Assembly: GCF_012295575.1 (NCBI RefSeq)
Contig: NZ_CP051180.1
Span: forward strand, 806,001-870,000
From: Ferrimonas lipolytica
GTDB lineage: Bacteria > Pseudomonadota > Gammaproteobacteria > Enterobacterales > Shewanellaceae
Length of the DNA stretch: 64,000 bases
Direction: 5' to 3'
Position 1 is the first letter of the stretch. Each line of letters opens with the position of its first letter. A program made the translations under genes and the position numbers. Shown one piece after another: positions 1-8,678 of this stretch. The notes under the pieces were generated by a model that worked only from the letters and a program-made list of their open reading frames with translations, was not told the origin of the DNA and made no database searches.

Positions 1-104
1 AACAGCAATATACGGCTGCCCATCGGTGTGCCGACCAGTAAGGCGATCACAATCAGCAAGGTCACCGGAATAAGGCTAAATCGAAACAACCAAGCGCGAA
101 TCAT
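1..104 (-). CDS. tamB: TamB N-terminus (partial, runs off the left edge)
   Basis: Only the first 34 or so codons are in the window. The translation starts MIRAWLFRFSLIPVTLLIVI, a basic N-terminus followed by one hydrophobic membrane anchor, as expected for TamB, the inner-membrane-anchored beta-helical partner of TamA. The start codon overlaps the tamA stop in an ATGA arrangement (101-104), so the two genes are translationally coupled. The call rests mainly on this coupling to tamA and on the anchor, because the diagnostic C-terminal DUF490 domain lies outside the window. Confidence 0.75.
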   Translation of the reverse strand, partial: MIRAWLFRFSLIPVTLLIVIALLVGTPMGSRILL

Positions 105-2089
105 AACTCCGCTCCAATGGTTATGTGCAATCGATATGGTGGATCGTCTTCAGTGAAGCCATAACCGAGATCTAAGCGCAGTGGACCGATAGGGGAGATC
201 CAGTGGATGCCGAGGCCAACAGAGCCAGCCCAATCGATATCTTTTTGATGACTTTCGTTAAAGGCGCTACCGCCATCAAGAAACGTCGCCGCTCGCCATT
301 TATCAGAAAGATAATATTGGTATTCAACACTCGCAGTGGCGAGGTAACGACCACCAACGACTTTTTTAGTGCCATCTTCGGTGGTTATCGTCGGCGCCAA
401 GCTTTGGTATGAATAGCCCCGCACTGTTTGGTCACCACCGGCGAAGAAGCGCAACGACGGGGCCAGCTGTTGCACCGACTCATCGCTGACGTTGTTGTAG
501 CCTAAGTCCAACCGGCTGGTAAAACGTTGTCGGTCGAATGGTGAAGCAACAAAACGCCATTGACCACGCAAGCGAGTGGTTGCTTCCGCATCGGAATCGA
601 TAGGGCTGCCGTGCTCGATGGTATAGAGCTGGCGGAAACCACTGCTTGGATCCAAGGTTGGGCCACGACGAGTGGTTTTATTGAAGCTGATCCCCGGCAA
701 GAGGTAATCCGATGTAGTGCTTATGCCGGCTTGGTCCCAGCTTTCGTTGAGGTAACGAATAAAATAGCGCCGCGTCCAGCCGCCACCTAATACGGTTTTG
801 CGAGAGATGCTGAGCTGGGTTTGTTGGCTTTCTAGATCACCAAACTCTTCTTTACCAAAGCTACTGCCTAACTGGAGGATGTCGTTGAGGGGGTGATCCA
901 GTGGGATTCGATACTCAAACGACAGCTCTGGGTTGACCTTAGATATCTCCAACCGAGTCTCTTGAGAGTGACCGTAGCGGTTGACCTGTGGCGTTCGCCA
1001 GGTAATTGAAACTCGGCCCTCGGTATCGGTTGAGTAGCCAGCACCAAGCTCAAATGAATGGCTCGGGCTAGGGGAGAGTTCAACGTCGATAGGGATCTGC
1101 CCGCCTTTGCTGCGTTGTGGCTGCGGGAATACCTTTACTTCTTTAAAGTAACCTGAGCTTAGCAATGTGCCGGTAAAGTCACTGACTTGGTCGTTGTGAT
1201 AGGGCTCATTGGGTTTAAATTGCACCATAGAGAACAGCAGATCATCCTCCAAATCGAACGGGGCAAAGTTAACCTCGCCAAAGGTGTAGCGCTGATTGCT
1301 GTCGTAGACCAGCACCAGTTCCGCTTGGTACTTGTCACGATCTATCGCAATCCGTTGCGTCACCATGCTGCCATCAAAATAGCCACGAATAAGACCAAGG
1401 CTAACCAGATCGCTCTTCAGCGTTTCATATTTGCCGTGATGAACTACGTCGCCCTTGGCAATCTTGGCGCGCTTGAGCCGGAGTTTAAAGGCAGGGTCAC
1501 TCTTGGCGGCGCCGCGAATTTGAATCGATACCTTGCGGTAACGCATCGGTTCACCAGGAGTTATTTGTAGTGATAGCTGCCATGGTGAGACATCGCGATT
1601 TAAACTGGCGTCTATCTGGCCACGGTAATACCCTAACGCCTGCATCGCTTGTTGGATATCTTCTTGGTAGGAGAATAGGAATGTGGCGCGTTCGGCACTG
1701 CTTTCGGGCAGGTTCTTCAGGTGAGCATCGATGTTTTCCGCTAAGGCGCCTTTGACGCCGTTAACCTCGATGACGAGAAATTCATTATCATCATTGATGG
1801 CGTTGGCTACTCGCTCGCCCAATTTACGGCCACCTTCGCCTGCGGTCTCAATTACCTTTTCGGTCTTTTCGACTACCGTTGTGGCTGGGTTGATGATTAC
1901 CCCTTCAATCACGGCTTTTGACGCGCTTTTGGTACCAGTACCGATGCTCTTCAATGTCTCTTTGGATGCATCAGCGGTTTTTTGGAGGATATTTCGTTCA
2001 TCTGCTATTTGCTGCGCCTCATCGGCACGGATATCTGCACTAAACAAGATCAAAAATATAAGGCCAAGAATGCCTCGGTAGTGCAGCAA
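101..2089 (-). CDS. tamA: TamA, outer-membrane translocation and assembly module subunit
   Basis: TamA is an Omp85-family outer-membrane beta-barrel that works with TamB in inserting autotransporters and other outer-membrane proteins and in lipid homeostasis. The sequence shows a signal peptide, about 75 residues of low-complexity linker, POTRA domains (one containing ALGYYRGQID), then a C-terminal barrel with the Omp85 motif VRGYSYQSLAP and the ending GPLRLDLGYG. The open frame reaches an ATG at 2161, but I prefer the TTG at 2089. It has AAGGAG seven bases upstream and puts the signal peptide (LLHYRGILGLIFLILFSADIRA) at the N-terminus. E. coli TamA is about 577 residues; this one is about 662 because of the linker before POTRA1. 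It is divergent from the peptidase gene at 2244. Confidence 0.9.
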   Translation of the reverse strand: MLHYRGILGLIFLILFSADIRADEAQQIADERNILQKTADASKETLKSIGTGTKSASKAVIEGVIINPATTVVEKTEKVIETAGEGGRKLGERVANAINDDNEFLVIEVNGVKGALAENIDAHLKNLPESSAERATFLFSYQEDIQQAMQALGYYRGQIDASLNRDVSPWQLSLQITPGEPMRYRKVSIQIRGAAKSDPAFKLRLKRAKIAKGDVVHHGKYETLKSDLVSLGLIRGYFDGSMVTQRIAIDRDKYQAELVLVYDSNQRYTFGEVNFAPFDLEDDLLFSMVQFKPNEPYHNDQVSDFTGTLLSSGYFKEVKVFPQPQRSKGGQIPIDVELSPSPSHSFELGAGYSTDTEGRVSITWRTPQVNRYGHSQETRLEISKVNPELSFEYRIPLDHPLNDILQLGSSFGKEEFGDLESQQTQLSISRKTVLGGGWTRRYFIRYLNESWDQAGISTTSDYLLPGISFNKTTRRGPTLDPSSGFRQLYTIEHGSPIDSDAEATTRLRGQWRFVASPFDRQRFTSRLDLGYNNVSDESVQQLAPSLRFFAGGDQTVRGYSYQSLAPTITTEDGTKKVVGGRYLATASVEYQYYLSDKWRAATFLDGGSAFNESHQKDIDWAGSVGLGIHWISPIGPLRLDLGYGFTEDDPPYRLHITIGAEL

Positions 2090-2243
2090 TGGATGACTCC
2101 TTGTCTGGTTGATCGTACGACAATCGAAACAACCGCAGGGGTTGGCAAATAGTTTGGCCATTTTAGGGTGTTATTGGTTGCGCGCAAACTGCTACAGCTG
2201 ATAAATGTAGATAAATTGCTGTTTAAACCAAATAAGAGAGCTT

Positions 2244-3287
2244 ATGAAGTCGTCAATTTCGGTATGCGTTATCGCAAGCTTGCTGTCGATCGCTCCGGTG
2301 TGGGCCGAACAACCTATTGCCTTAGCGCTTCATGGCGGTGCTGGCACTATATCACCAGAAAACTTAACCCCAGCAAAACAGCAGCAGATTGAGGCAGCAT
2401 TGGACGAGGCGCTCCAAGCGGGTTATCGCTTGCTTAACCATGGAGGCAGTGCTGTTGATGCGGTTGAGGCGACCATTCTCGTGTTAGAGGATTCACCATT
2501 GTTTAATGCTGGTAAAGGGGCGGTCTACAGCTGGGATGAATCCCATCAGCTAGATGCTTCATTAATGAGTGGTCAAGGCCGCCAGGCAGGGGCGGTAGCG
2601 GGCGTACAGCGGGTCAAAAATCCGATTAAGGCCGCGCGAGCGGTAATGGATGACTCCCCCCATGTGCTACTCAGCGGTAGTGGCGCCGATACCTTTGCCG
2701 AGCGGCAAGGACTGGAGTTAGTCAGCAACAGCTATTTTGATACCGAGCAGCGGCTACAGAGCTTGCAGCGAGCGAAGCAGAAGATTATCGAGCAAACTAA
2801 ATCGTTACATCAAGCCAATTGGGATAAGTTGCCACTGCAATATCGAAGCGGCACCGTTGGTGCGGTAGCGCTAGATCGCAATGGCAACCTAGCTGCTGGA
2901 ACCAGCACAGGCGGCATGACTGCGAAGCGTTTTGGCCGTATTGGTGATTCCCCCATTATTGGCGCAGGTACCTTTGCCGACAACCGCAGCTGTGCGGTTT
3001 CGGCTACAGGTCATGGCGAGTATTTCATTCGCTATAATGTCGCGGCTGATATCTGTGCTCGAGTTGAATACCAACAGGTAAGCGCTGCCGTGTCGGCCAA
3101 TCAGGTAATTAACAAGGTGCTGGTGGATGCCGGCGCCGATGGCGGCGTAGTGGTGGTGGACCCTCAAGGTAACGTAGCCTCACCATTTAATAGTAAAGGG
3201 ATGTATCGAGCCAGTATTGATGGCGCTGGCCGTAAGATTATCGCTATCTGGGAAGAACCGCTGGTGAATGAGGCTATTCGCCGGTAA
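2244..3287 (+). CDS. iaaA: Isoaspartyl peptidase / L-asparaginase, exported
   Basis: This is a plant-type asparaginase of the Ntn-hydrolase fold, which cleaves isoaspartyl dipeptides and L-asparagine after self-cleavage into alpha and beta subunits. The catalytic Thr is T204 in SGTVGAVALD, which becomes the N-terminus of the beta subunit; LALHGGAGT near residue 27 and GGSAVDAVEA near 67 are family landmarks. A signal peptide (residues 1-21, ending VWA) predicts a periplasmic enzyme, whereas E. coli IaaA is cytoplasmic. The start has AAGAGAG upstream. It stands alone, divergent from tamA. Confidence 0.9.
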   Translation: MKSSISVCVIASLLSIAPVWAEQPIALALHGGAGTISPENLTPAKQQQIEAALDEALQAGYRLLNHGGSAVDAVEATILVLEDSPLFNAGKGAVYSWDESHQLDASLMSGQGRQAGAVAGVQRVKNPIKAARAVMDDSPHVLLSGSGADTFAERQGLELVSNSYFDTEQRLQSLQRAKQKIIEQTKSLHQANWDKLPLQYRSGTVGAVALDRNGNLAAGTSTGGMTAKRFGRIGDSPIIGAGTFADNRSCAVSATGHGEYFIRYNVAADICARVEYQQVSAAVSANQVINKVLVDAGADGGVVVVDPQGNVASPFNSKGMYRASIDGAGRKIIAIWEEPLVNEAIRR

Positions 3288-3375
3288 ATCAGACTAAGAC
3301 AATCGACTTTTGTAGTAACGGGATCTAAACAATTCAAGACTATAGTTACTTAACAGTAACGATACGAGGTGGTGT

Positions 3376-3792
3376 ATGGAATCAGTAAAAGTGCGTGATT
3401 ATATGACGAAGCACCCAGTAGCCTTATCTAAGACCATGTCGATTGATAGTGCGGTTGAGACGTTGCTGCAAGCGGCTCAAAGTGGTGCGCCCGTTGTCGA
3501 CGCGGAGCAAAATTTACTTGGGTTTGTATCGGAACAAGAGCTGTTGTCGGTCATGCTTAAAAGCACCTATCACTGCGATCTTCACGCCACCGTTGCCGAC
3601 GTAATGCGTACCGATGTTGTTACCGCCAATGTTGATGATTCTGTGTTGACGTTGGCGGAGCAGATGCTTGATGCCAAGCCTAAGATCTATCCGGTGGTAG
3701 AGGGGACACGCTTAATCGGCATGATTAATCGTAGTCGGGTGTTGTTGGCACTAAATACGCATATGCAGCAATGTTATCGCAATAGTGCTTAA
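3376..3792 (+). CDS. Paired CBS-domain protein
   Basis: The 138-residue protein consists only of two CBS motifs: residues about 5-60 (VRDYMTKHPVALSK, PVVDAEQNLLGFVSEQELL) and about 70-128 (VADVMRTDVVTANVDDSV, YPVVEGTRLIGMINRSRVL). Such Bateman modules bind adenine nucleotides or related ligands and usually regulate a partner; no partner domain is fused here. The start at 3376 has GAGGTGG upstream. An intrinsic terminator at 3821-3860 separates it from cysE, so it is probably monocistronic. The ligand cannot be read from the sequence. Confidence 0.85.
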   Translation: MESVKVRDYMTKHPVALSKTMSIDSAVETLLQAAQSGAPVVDAEQNLLGFVSEQELLSVMLKSTYHCDLHATVADVMRTDVVTANVDDSVLTLAEQMLDAKPKIYPVVEGTRLIGMINRSRVLLALNTHMQQCYRNSA

Positions 3793-3820
3793 AACATATG
3801 CAACTCATTGGTAAAACAAG

Positions 3821-3860
3821 GCGCAACCTGATTTATCGCTGAATCTGGTTGCGCTTTTTA
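3821..3860 (+). terminator. Intrinsic terminator after the CBS gene
   Basis: The arms GCGCAACCTGAT and ATCTGGTTGCGC (one mismatch) enclose a short loop and are followed by TTTTTATT. It sits 28 bp after the CBS stop codon. Confidence 0.75.
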
Positions 3861-3899
3861 TTAGAATCAGAAAATACATTGATCGTTAGGACGCAAGGA

Positions 3900-4685
3900 A
3901 TGAAAGACCAAGTCTGGATGCAGCTCCGTGAAGAAGCGAAAGTCGTTACCCAAAACGAACCGCTGCTGACCAGTTACGTGCACACCTGTATTTTGAGCCA
4001 CAAGAGCTTAGGTGGTGCCTTGAGCTTTATCTTATCCAACAAAATTTCCGATGAAGTGATGTCGTCGGCGGTGGTAAGAGAGCTACTCGAAGAAGCGTAC
4101 GCTAACGATCCTTCCATTATTGCTAATGCCGCATTTGATATCGATGCGGTATTCCATCGTGATCCGGCCATCAAGAAGCAACTCACCATCTTGCTGCACC
4201 TTAAGGGCTTTCAGTCATTACAGGTACATCGTTTGGCACATTACCTATGGAATAACGGTCGTGAGTCGTTGGCGCTGTTTATCCAAAGCCGTAACTCTGA
4301 AGTATTTGGCTTGGATATCCACCCTGCGGCGACGATTGGCAAAGGTGTGATGTTTGACCACGCGACCGGTATTGTAGTTGGTGAGACAGCGGTCATTGAA
4401 GATAATGTCTCGATTCTGCAATCTGTGACCTTAGGCGGTACCGGTAATGAGTCTGGTGATCGCCATCCTAAGATCCGCAGTGGGGTTATGATTGGCGCTG
4501 GCGCCAAGGTGTTGGGTAACATCGAAGTAGGCGAGGGTGCTAAGATTGGTGCCGGCTCAGTGGTACTGGATGCGATCCCGCCGCACGTCACCGTTGTTGG
4601 CGTGCCTGCCCGGATTGTTGGCCGTCCGGCATGCTCACAACCATGTGAAACCATGGAGCAAAACTTTCTTTGTGACGGCATCTAG
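3900..4685 (+). CDS. cysE: Serine O-acetyltransferase
   Basis: CysE makes O-acetylserine from serine and acetyl-CoA, the committed step of cysteine synthesis. The 261-residue product has the helical N-terminal domain (PLLTSYVHTCILSHKSLG), then the left-handed beta-helix with DIHPAAXIGKG and the catalytic region FDHATGIVVGETAVI, ending with GVPARIVGRP. The open frame extends upstream to a TTG at 3849, but that lies inside the preceding terminator. The ATG at 3900, with TAGGA upstream, matches the known CysE N-terminus. A strong terminator follows at 4715-4743, so it is a single-gene unit. Confidence 0.95.
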   Translation: MKDQVWMQLREEAKVVTQNEPLLTSYVHTCILSHKSLGGALSFILSNKISDEVMSSAVVRELLEEAYANDPSIIANAAFDIDAVFHRDPAIKKQLTILLHLKGFQSLQVHRLAHYLWNNGRESLALFIQSRNSEVFGLDIHPAATIGKGVMFDHATGIVVGETAVIEDNVSILQSVTLGGTGNESGDRHPKIRSGVMIGAGAKVLGNIEVGEGAKIGAGSVVLDAIPPHVTVVGVPARIVGRPACSQPCETMEQNFLCDGI

Positions 4686-4714
4686 TAGAGTTAGTTGCTG
4701 TGATTTAAAGGATA

Positions 4715-4743
4715 AAAAGAGCGCAATATGCGCTCTTTTTTAA
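4715..4743 (+). terminator. Intrinsic terminator after cysE
   Basis: A perfect ten-base stem (AAAAGAGCGC / GCGCTCTTTT) with loop AATAT and a T-tract. The T-tract is also the insertion point of the repeat element that starts at 4745. Confidence 0.85.
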
Positions 4744-4744
4744 T

Positions 4745-4919
4745 GCTGTGTACCAATTAAGTGTTGTTCTTTCTAATACAGTTAAAGCACCGGCTAGGCG
4801 AGTCCCGATACAAAGGGTTAAGCAATGCCGTCGCTACCGCGACAGAGTCCCCTAAAAGCAACGAAAACGGTGAAGCTGAAGGCTTAAGATAAACTTCAAC
4901 AGCTAACTACGACCCAGAC
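4745..4919 (+). mobile_element. MITE-like element, copy A (internally deleted)
   Basis: This 175-bp copy starts GCTGTGTACCAATTAAGTG and ends CTAACTACGACCCAGAC. It belongs to the family described in the findings and lacks roughly 115 bp of the middle found in the full copies at 19979 and 62241. It is flanked by the direct repeat TTTTTAAT (4737-4744 and 4920-4927), taken as the target-site duplication. The target was the T-tract of the cysE terminator. No coding capacity. Confidence 0.8.
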
Positions 4920-4934
4920 TTTTTAATGCTGTGA

Positions 4935-6041
4935 TTATAGCGGGAAGGTATTGGTGAGCACCTTATATAATTCGGTACCTTGCTGGGCGTTGGCGCTGGC
5001 AAAGTGCAGGACTGGAATAGCGTCGCAGGGAAGGGTGACATCCTCATGAATTGGACCCGTTTGCCCCAGCTTATGGTAATGCCAGATCCGGGCAATGGGC
5101 TCTCCTTGAATCAGTGGTTGGCCCAGCTCACCTAAGTATTCCACCTGGCCACCGGATGGGCTGTAGAGCGAACGATAGTCTTTCAATAAGCAGGCGTGCT
5201 GGGTTACGACTTCCGGTTGGTGAGTACCGTCGTCCCAACAGCCGTGTTGCTCGAGGTAACTGGCGATCCCAAGGGCGTCTTGTTGTGCTTGGCTTGGGTT
5301 CAGTAGTTCTTGTGAGCCGAGCTCTAAGGTAAAGGCTTCAACCATTATTGGAAAATCACGGCCTAAGCGCTTAAAGGTTTGGCTTAGCTGCCACCACGGA
5401 CTGAATGCCGCTTCGTCTAACGCTCCACCAAAATCTGCCGGCATTATGATGTTTAACGGAATGTTAAAGCGCTTAGCTTGATGCCGAGCAAACTCTGGCA
5501 CATAAAGGTGCCGATCTGAGATTGGCCCAGTATGCAGATCTAAGACGATATCGGCTTCTGTAGCTAATCGTTGTAGGCTGGTCGCCATCTGCTGGCCGGT
5601 CTTTAATCCCCACGGGGACTGCAAGCGATGATTGAGTTGCTGTAATAGCAGCTGTTGAAAGGCCGCTTTAACACGGTTTTCTGGTGTATAGATATTCTGT
5701 TGAGCAAAGGCGCGAATAGCATCAGCATCAAAATGATACTGGCGGTTCCAGTTGTCACCACTGATCGGATCGAATCGCCCTAAAGTAAATTCACCACTCT
5801 TTTGATTGATCCCGATCGGATTTGCCATCGGTACGATAACAAAGTTGCCCTTGGGCGCGTTATCTCGGCACAGTTGCAGGAAGCGTTCGATCACGGCATT
5901 GCCTTGGATCTCAGCACCATGAATGTTTGCTTGAATATATACCCGCGGCCCATCACCGTTTTTAAATCGGATTAACGGGACTTTAGCTGGCTCCCCACTT
6001 GGCTGTTGTCCGACGATCAGTTCCGAAAGCACCATCTGCAT
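4935..6041 (-). CDS. Succinylglutamate desuccinylase/aspartoacylase-family deacylase
   Basis: This is an M14-like zinc amidohydrolase of the AstE/AspA family. Visible motifs are NIHGAEIQGN (zinc-binding His and Glu, about residues 39-48), VLDLHTG (third zinc ligand His) and MVEAFTLELGS (catalytic Glu region). The C-terminal part (SLYSPSGGQVEYLGELGQPLIQ) looks like the small beta-barrel domain common in this family, where the substrate is often an N-acyl amino acid. It is isolated: no arginine-succinyltransferase pathway gene is adjacent, so a true AstE is unlikely and the substrate is open. The upstream Shine-Dalgarno is weak (AGGG). Confidence 0.8.
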   Translation of the reverse strand: MQMVLSELIVGQQPSGEPAKVPLIRFKNGDGPRVYIQANIHGAEIQGNAVIERFLQLCRDNAPKGNFVIVPMANPIGINQKSGEFTLGRFDPISGDNWNRQYHFDADAIRAFAQQNIYTPENRVKAAFQQLLLQQLNHRLQSPWGLKTGQQMATSLQRLATEADIVLDLHTGPISDRHLYVPEFARHQAKRFNIPLNIIMPADFGGALDEAAFSPWWQLSQTFKRLGRDFPIMVEAFTLELGSQELLNPSQAQQDALGIASYLEQHGCWDDGTHQPEVVTQHACLLKDYRSLYSPSGGQVEYLGELGQPLIQGEPIARIWHYHKLGQTGPIHEDVTLPCDAIPVLHFASANAQQGTELYKVLTNTFPL

Positions 6042-6198
6042 CAGTTGTTTACCCTAATAATACGAAAATTGTGTTAACTGCTGTTAGCAATAGTGCTAAG
6101 GCTCTAGTTGTTGTTATAGTAACCGATAGTGAGCTGGGTCACCTTTTGCCTACTGGCCGGTGAACAATAATAACAACTCAGGGATGTAAGATAAGGGT

Positions 6199-6666
6199 AT
6201 GGAAAGCAACTACGTATTAAAACTGTGGAAAAAGCTCAAACATAAGCCGTTTGGTGGCAAGTTGATGGCGATGGCGATATCACGTACCGCGCCATACTTT
6301 AAAACGGTCAGCTCAACCATGATTGAGATAGTACCCAATCGGGTTCAGTTGGTGTTGAAGAAGAAGCGTAAGGTCGAAAATCACATTGGCACCATGCACG
6401 TTATCTCGATCTGTAACGGCCTTGAGCTTGCCATGGGCACAATGGCTGAAGCGTCGATCCCAAAACATTTGCGTTGGATCCCTAAGGGGATGAACCTCGA
6501 CTACACTGCTAAAGCGGGCAGTGATATTCGTTGTGTGGCAGAGGTTGCCGCCGAGGATTGGAAGCCCGGAGATCTATTCGTTAAGGTCACTGCTTTTGAT
6601 AACAACGATGTGGTAGTGGTCGAAGGCACCATCAAGTTATGGGTTAGTGAAAAACCGCAAAAATAA
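6199..6666 (+). CDS. DUF4442-type hotdog-fold protein
   Basis: A 155-residue cytoplasmic protein resembling DUF4442 putative thioesterases. The conserved stretch is NHIGTMHVISICNGLELAMG (about residues 66-85), followed by PKHLRWIPKGMNLDY. The fold suggests acyl-CoA or other thioester substrates, but no catalytic residue can be assigned with certainty. The start has AAGGG close upstream. It is monocistronic between a divergent deacylase and the next transporter; no terminator was identified. Confidence 0.75.
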   Translation: MESNYVLKLWKKLKHKPFGGKLMAMAISRTAPYFKTVSSTMIEIVPNRVQLVLKKKRKVENHIGTMHVISICNGLELAMGTMAEASIPKHLRWIPKGMNLDYTAKAGSDIRCVAEVAAEDWKPGDLFVKVTAFDNNDVVVVEGTIKLWVSEKPQK

Positions 6667-6843
6667 TCAATTAACAGAACCATACCCACTTGTAGATAGG
6701 TTGCAGCCATCACCCTAGCGCAATCACCTCTGTATGCAAGCGACAGGTGGGTTTGGTTGGTTTCTTTATTTATGAGCCCCGTTCAGTTTTGACAATTTCC
6801 TTTCTGCGCTCACCATTCGAGCACTAATTTCAAGCGCTTGGTC

Positions 6844-6860
6844 AATTGGTCTGACTAATT
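6844..6860. promoter_or_regulatory. Palindromic operator-like site upstream of the DUF3360 gene
   Basis: AATTGGTCTGACTAATT is a nearly perfect 17-bp palindrome (AATT-x-GTC-x-GAC-x-AATT). It has the TGGTnnnACCA-like layout of GntR/FadR-subfamily operators such as those of PdhR and LldR. It lies in the 379-bp gap between 6667 and 7045, about 185 bp before the transporter start. The rest of the gap shows no gene. No GntR gene is in the window, so the regulator is unknown. Confidence 0.4.
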
Positions 6861-7045
6861 TAGATCTCCTTCACATTTTGATTATAAGCCCCATTTATTA
6901 ATGCATTTACGAATGACCTTCGAACTAAAGTGCTTACAATGGCCACCGAAAGAGATTTGGGTCAAAATTATCGCAGCTTACTTTGCTAATCTTGATACCA
7001 CGCTTATGCGCCAATTTGTTTTTAACATACGGAGTAGTTGTTGCC

Positions 7046-8575
7046 ATGACTGAGCAAACAACCGAACAACAAGAAAAGTCGTACCGGGAATTACACCGCC
7101 CGGCGAGCGAGTTTGATACTCGTTCAGACTATCTTGACCACGAATTGCAGATCATGAAGCCACGTCGCTTCGGTTTGAACCTGCCAGGTCGTGACTTTAA
7201 CTTTGAGTGGGAAGATTTGGTTCCTGCTATCGCTGGTACCATCGGCATTATTGCCATGTACTCCGCCGTAATGATGTCTTGGGCCGAAGGCTTAACTCAA
7301 GCATGGGATCACATTCAATTAGGCAAAGAGTTTGCCATTGAAGTGTCTCGAGTTGAGATGTTGCTACCGGCACTGTTTTTCTGTGTTATCGCCTCTGGTT
7401 TTGTCAATCCCCGGGCCAACCTAGCTGGTAACCACGGACCAATGATCCCCCTCATTGGTGCTATTGCTTTAGCTGGCGCTCATCCTCTGGCGTTAGCCAT
7501 CTTGTTGGGTGTATTTGGCCTGTTGCTGTCCTACTTTAAGGGCGGTTCCCGTTTGGTCAACCTAACCGGTAATGGTGTTGCTGGTGGTCTGTTGGTGTTC
7601 CTTGGTTTCTCCGGTGCGATGAGCCAAATTGGTAACATTCAAAACTGGGCAACAGGTATCGTGCCTGATGGCGGCGCTGCTGGCGACATGGGTTACGTTG
7701 GCCTAGTGGTACTGGCTGCTGTCATTGTGTTGTATGCGCTATTGGCTCGATTGGGTAAGCGTTGGTTGGCTATTCCGGCCTGTGCCACTGCGGGCTTAGT
7801 GATTGCATTAGCATTAGGCGCTGGCTTTGATCTTAAATTCGAAACCGAAATGGGTCTGCCAAACCTTAACCCAGTCTATTGGTGGGGTTCGACTACTGAA
7901 GGTTGGATGCTAGGTCTGCCTAATCTGCAGCACTTCTTAGCGTCACTGCCGTTTGCAATCCTTGCGGTAGCGATGTGGTCGCCTGACTTCTTAGGTCACC
8001 GTATCTTCCAAGAGCTGAACTACCCGAAAGGTACCGAAAAGGTATTGATGGATGTTGATGACACCATGACCATGTGTTCTATTCGCCAAATGGTGGGTAC
8101 AGCACTGGGCGGCGGTAATATCACGTCCTCTTGGGGTACTTACATGATCCCTGCGGCAATTGCGAAACGTCCTATCCCTGGTGGTGCAATCCTGTTGGGT
8201 CTGTTGACCATGACCGTTGCAATCCTTGGTTCACCAATGGACGTAGCGGTTTGGCCACCGGTAATGCGCGTTGCCTTGTTAGTGGGGGTGTTCTTACCAC
8301 TGCTTGAAGCTGGTGTGCAGATGATCCAAGACGAGAAAGACGCTCAAGCCGCAGGTATCTGTGTCTTTGCTGCGGCGGTTACCAACCCCGTATTGGCTTG
8401 GGCATTGACCATGTTGTTGGATAACAACGGCTTAATTGGCGACAAGAATCGTCCAAGCAAGCTGTCAAAACTGGACCGGATCATCATCCCTGCGTCAGTG
8501 TTGATTATCTGTTTCGCGGCGATGCTCGCTGTTGGTATGTTAGAGTCTAAGTGGGGGATCCCTGCACTGCTGTAA
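7046..8575 (+). CDS. DUF3360-family polytopic membrane protein (putative permease)
   Basis: The 509-residue protein has an acidic cytoplasmic N-terminus of about 60 residues, then about 12 hydrophobic segments (for example DLVPAIAGTIGIIAMYSAVM, GVFGLLLSYF, ALTMLL). The sequence agrees with what I recall of DUF3360 proteins of Vibrio and Shewanella relatives, a family of unknown substrate. GNHGPMIPLIGAIALAGAHP and SWGTYMIPAAIAKRP look like re-entrant or pore motifs. The open frame begins at 6983, but the ATG at 7046, after ACGGAG, starts the conserved hydrophilic region. A strong terminator follows, and a palindromic operator candidate lies upstream. Confidence 0.75.
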   Translation: MTEQTTEQQEKSYRELHRPASEFDTRSDYLDHELQIMKPRRFGLNLPGRDFNFEWEDLVPAIAGTIGIIAMYSAVMMSWAEGLTQAWDHIQLGKEFAIEVSRVEMLLPALFFCVIASGFVNPRANLAGNHGPMIPLIGAIALAGAHPLALAILLGVFGLLLSYFKGGSRLVNLTGNGVAGGLLVFLGFSGAMSQIGNIQNWATGIVPDGGAAGDMGYVGLVVLAAVIVLYALLARLGKRWLAIPACATAGLVIALALGAGFDLKFETEMGLPNLNPVYWWGSTTEGWMLGLPNLQHFLASLPFAILAVAMWSPDFLGHRIFQELNYPKGTEKVLMDVDDTMTMCSIRQMVGTALGGGNITSSWGTYMIPAAIAKRPIPGGAILLGLLTMTVAILGSPMDVAVWPPVMRVALLVGVFLPLLEAGVQMIQDEKDAQAAGICVFAAAVTNPVLAWALTMLLDNNGLIGDKNRPSKLSKLDRIIIPASVLIICFAAMLAVGMLESKWGIPALL

Positions 8576-8602
8576 TACGGTGTAGACTTTAGCAACCAAA
8601 GA

Positions 8603-8632
8603 GAAGGGCGTGCCATTGGCACGCCCTTTTTG
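8603..8632 (+). terminator. Intrinsic terminator after the DUF3360 gene
   Basis: Stem AAGGGCGTGC / GCACGCCCTT with a short loop and a run of five T. Confidence 0.85.
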
Positions 8633-8678
8633 TTTGTCTTAGATCCTACTAACTCTCGGGTGTTTGTCGTTACGCTTA

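Noticed and set aside
3849-3899. Longer cysE start at a TTG
   Set aside because: It lies in the 3' arm of the preceding terminator; the ATG at 3900 fits the CysE N-terminus.
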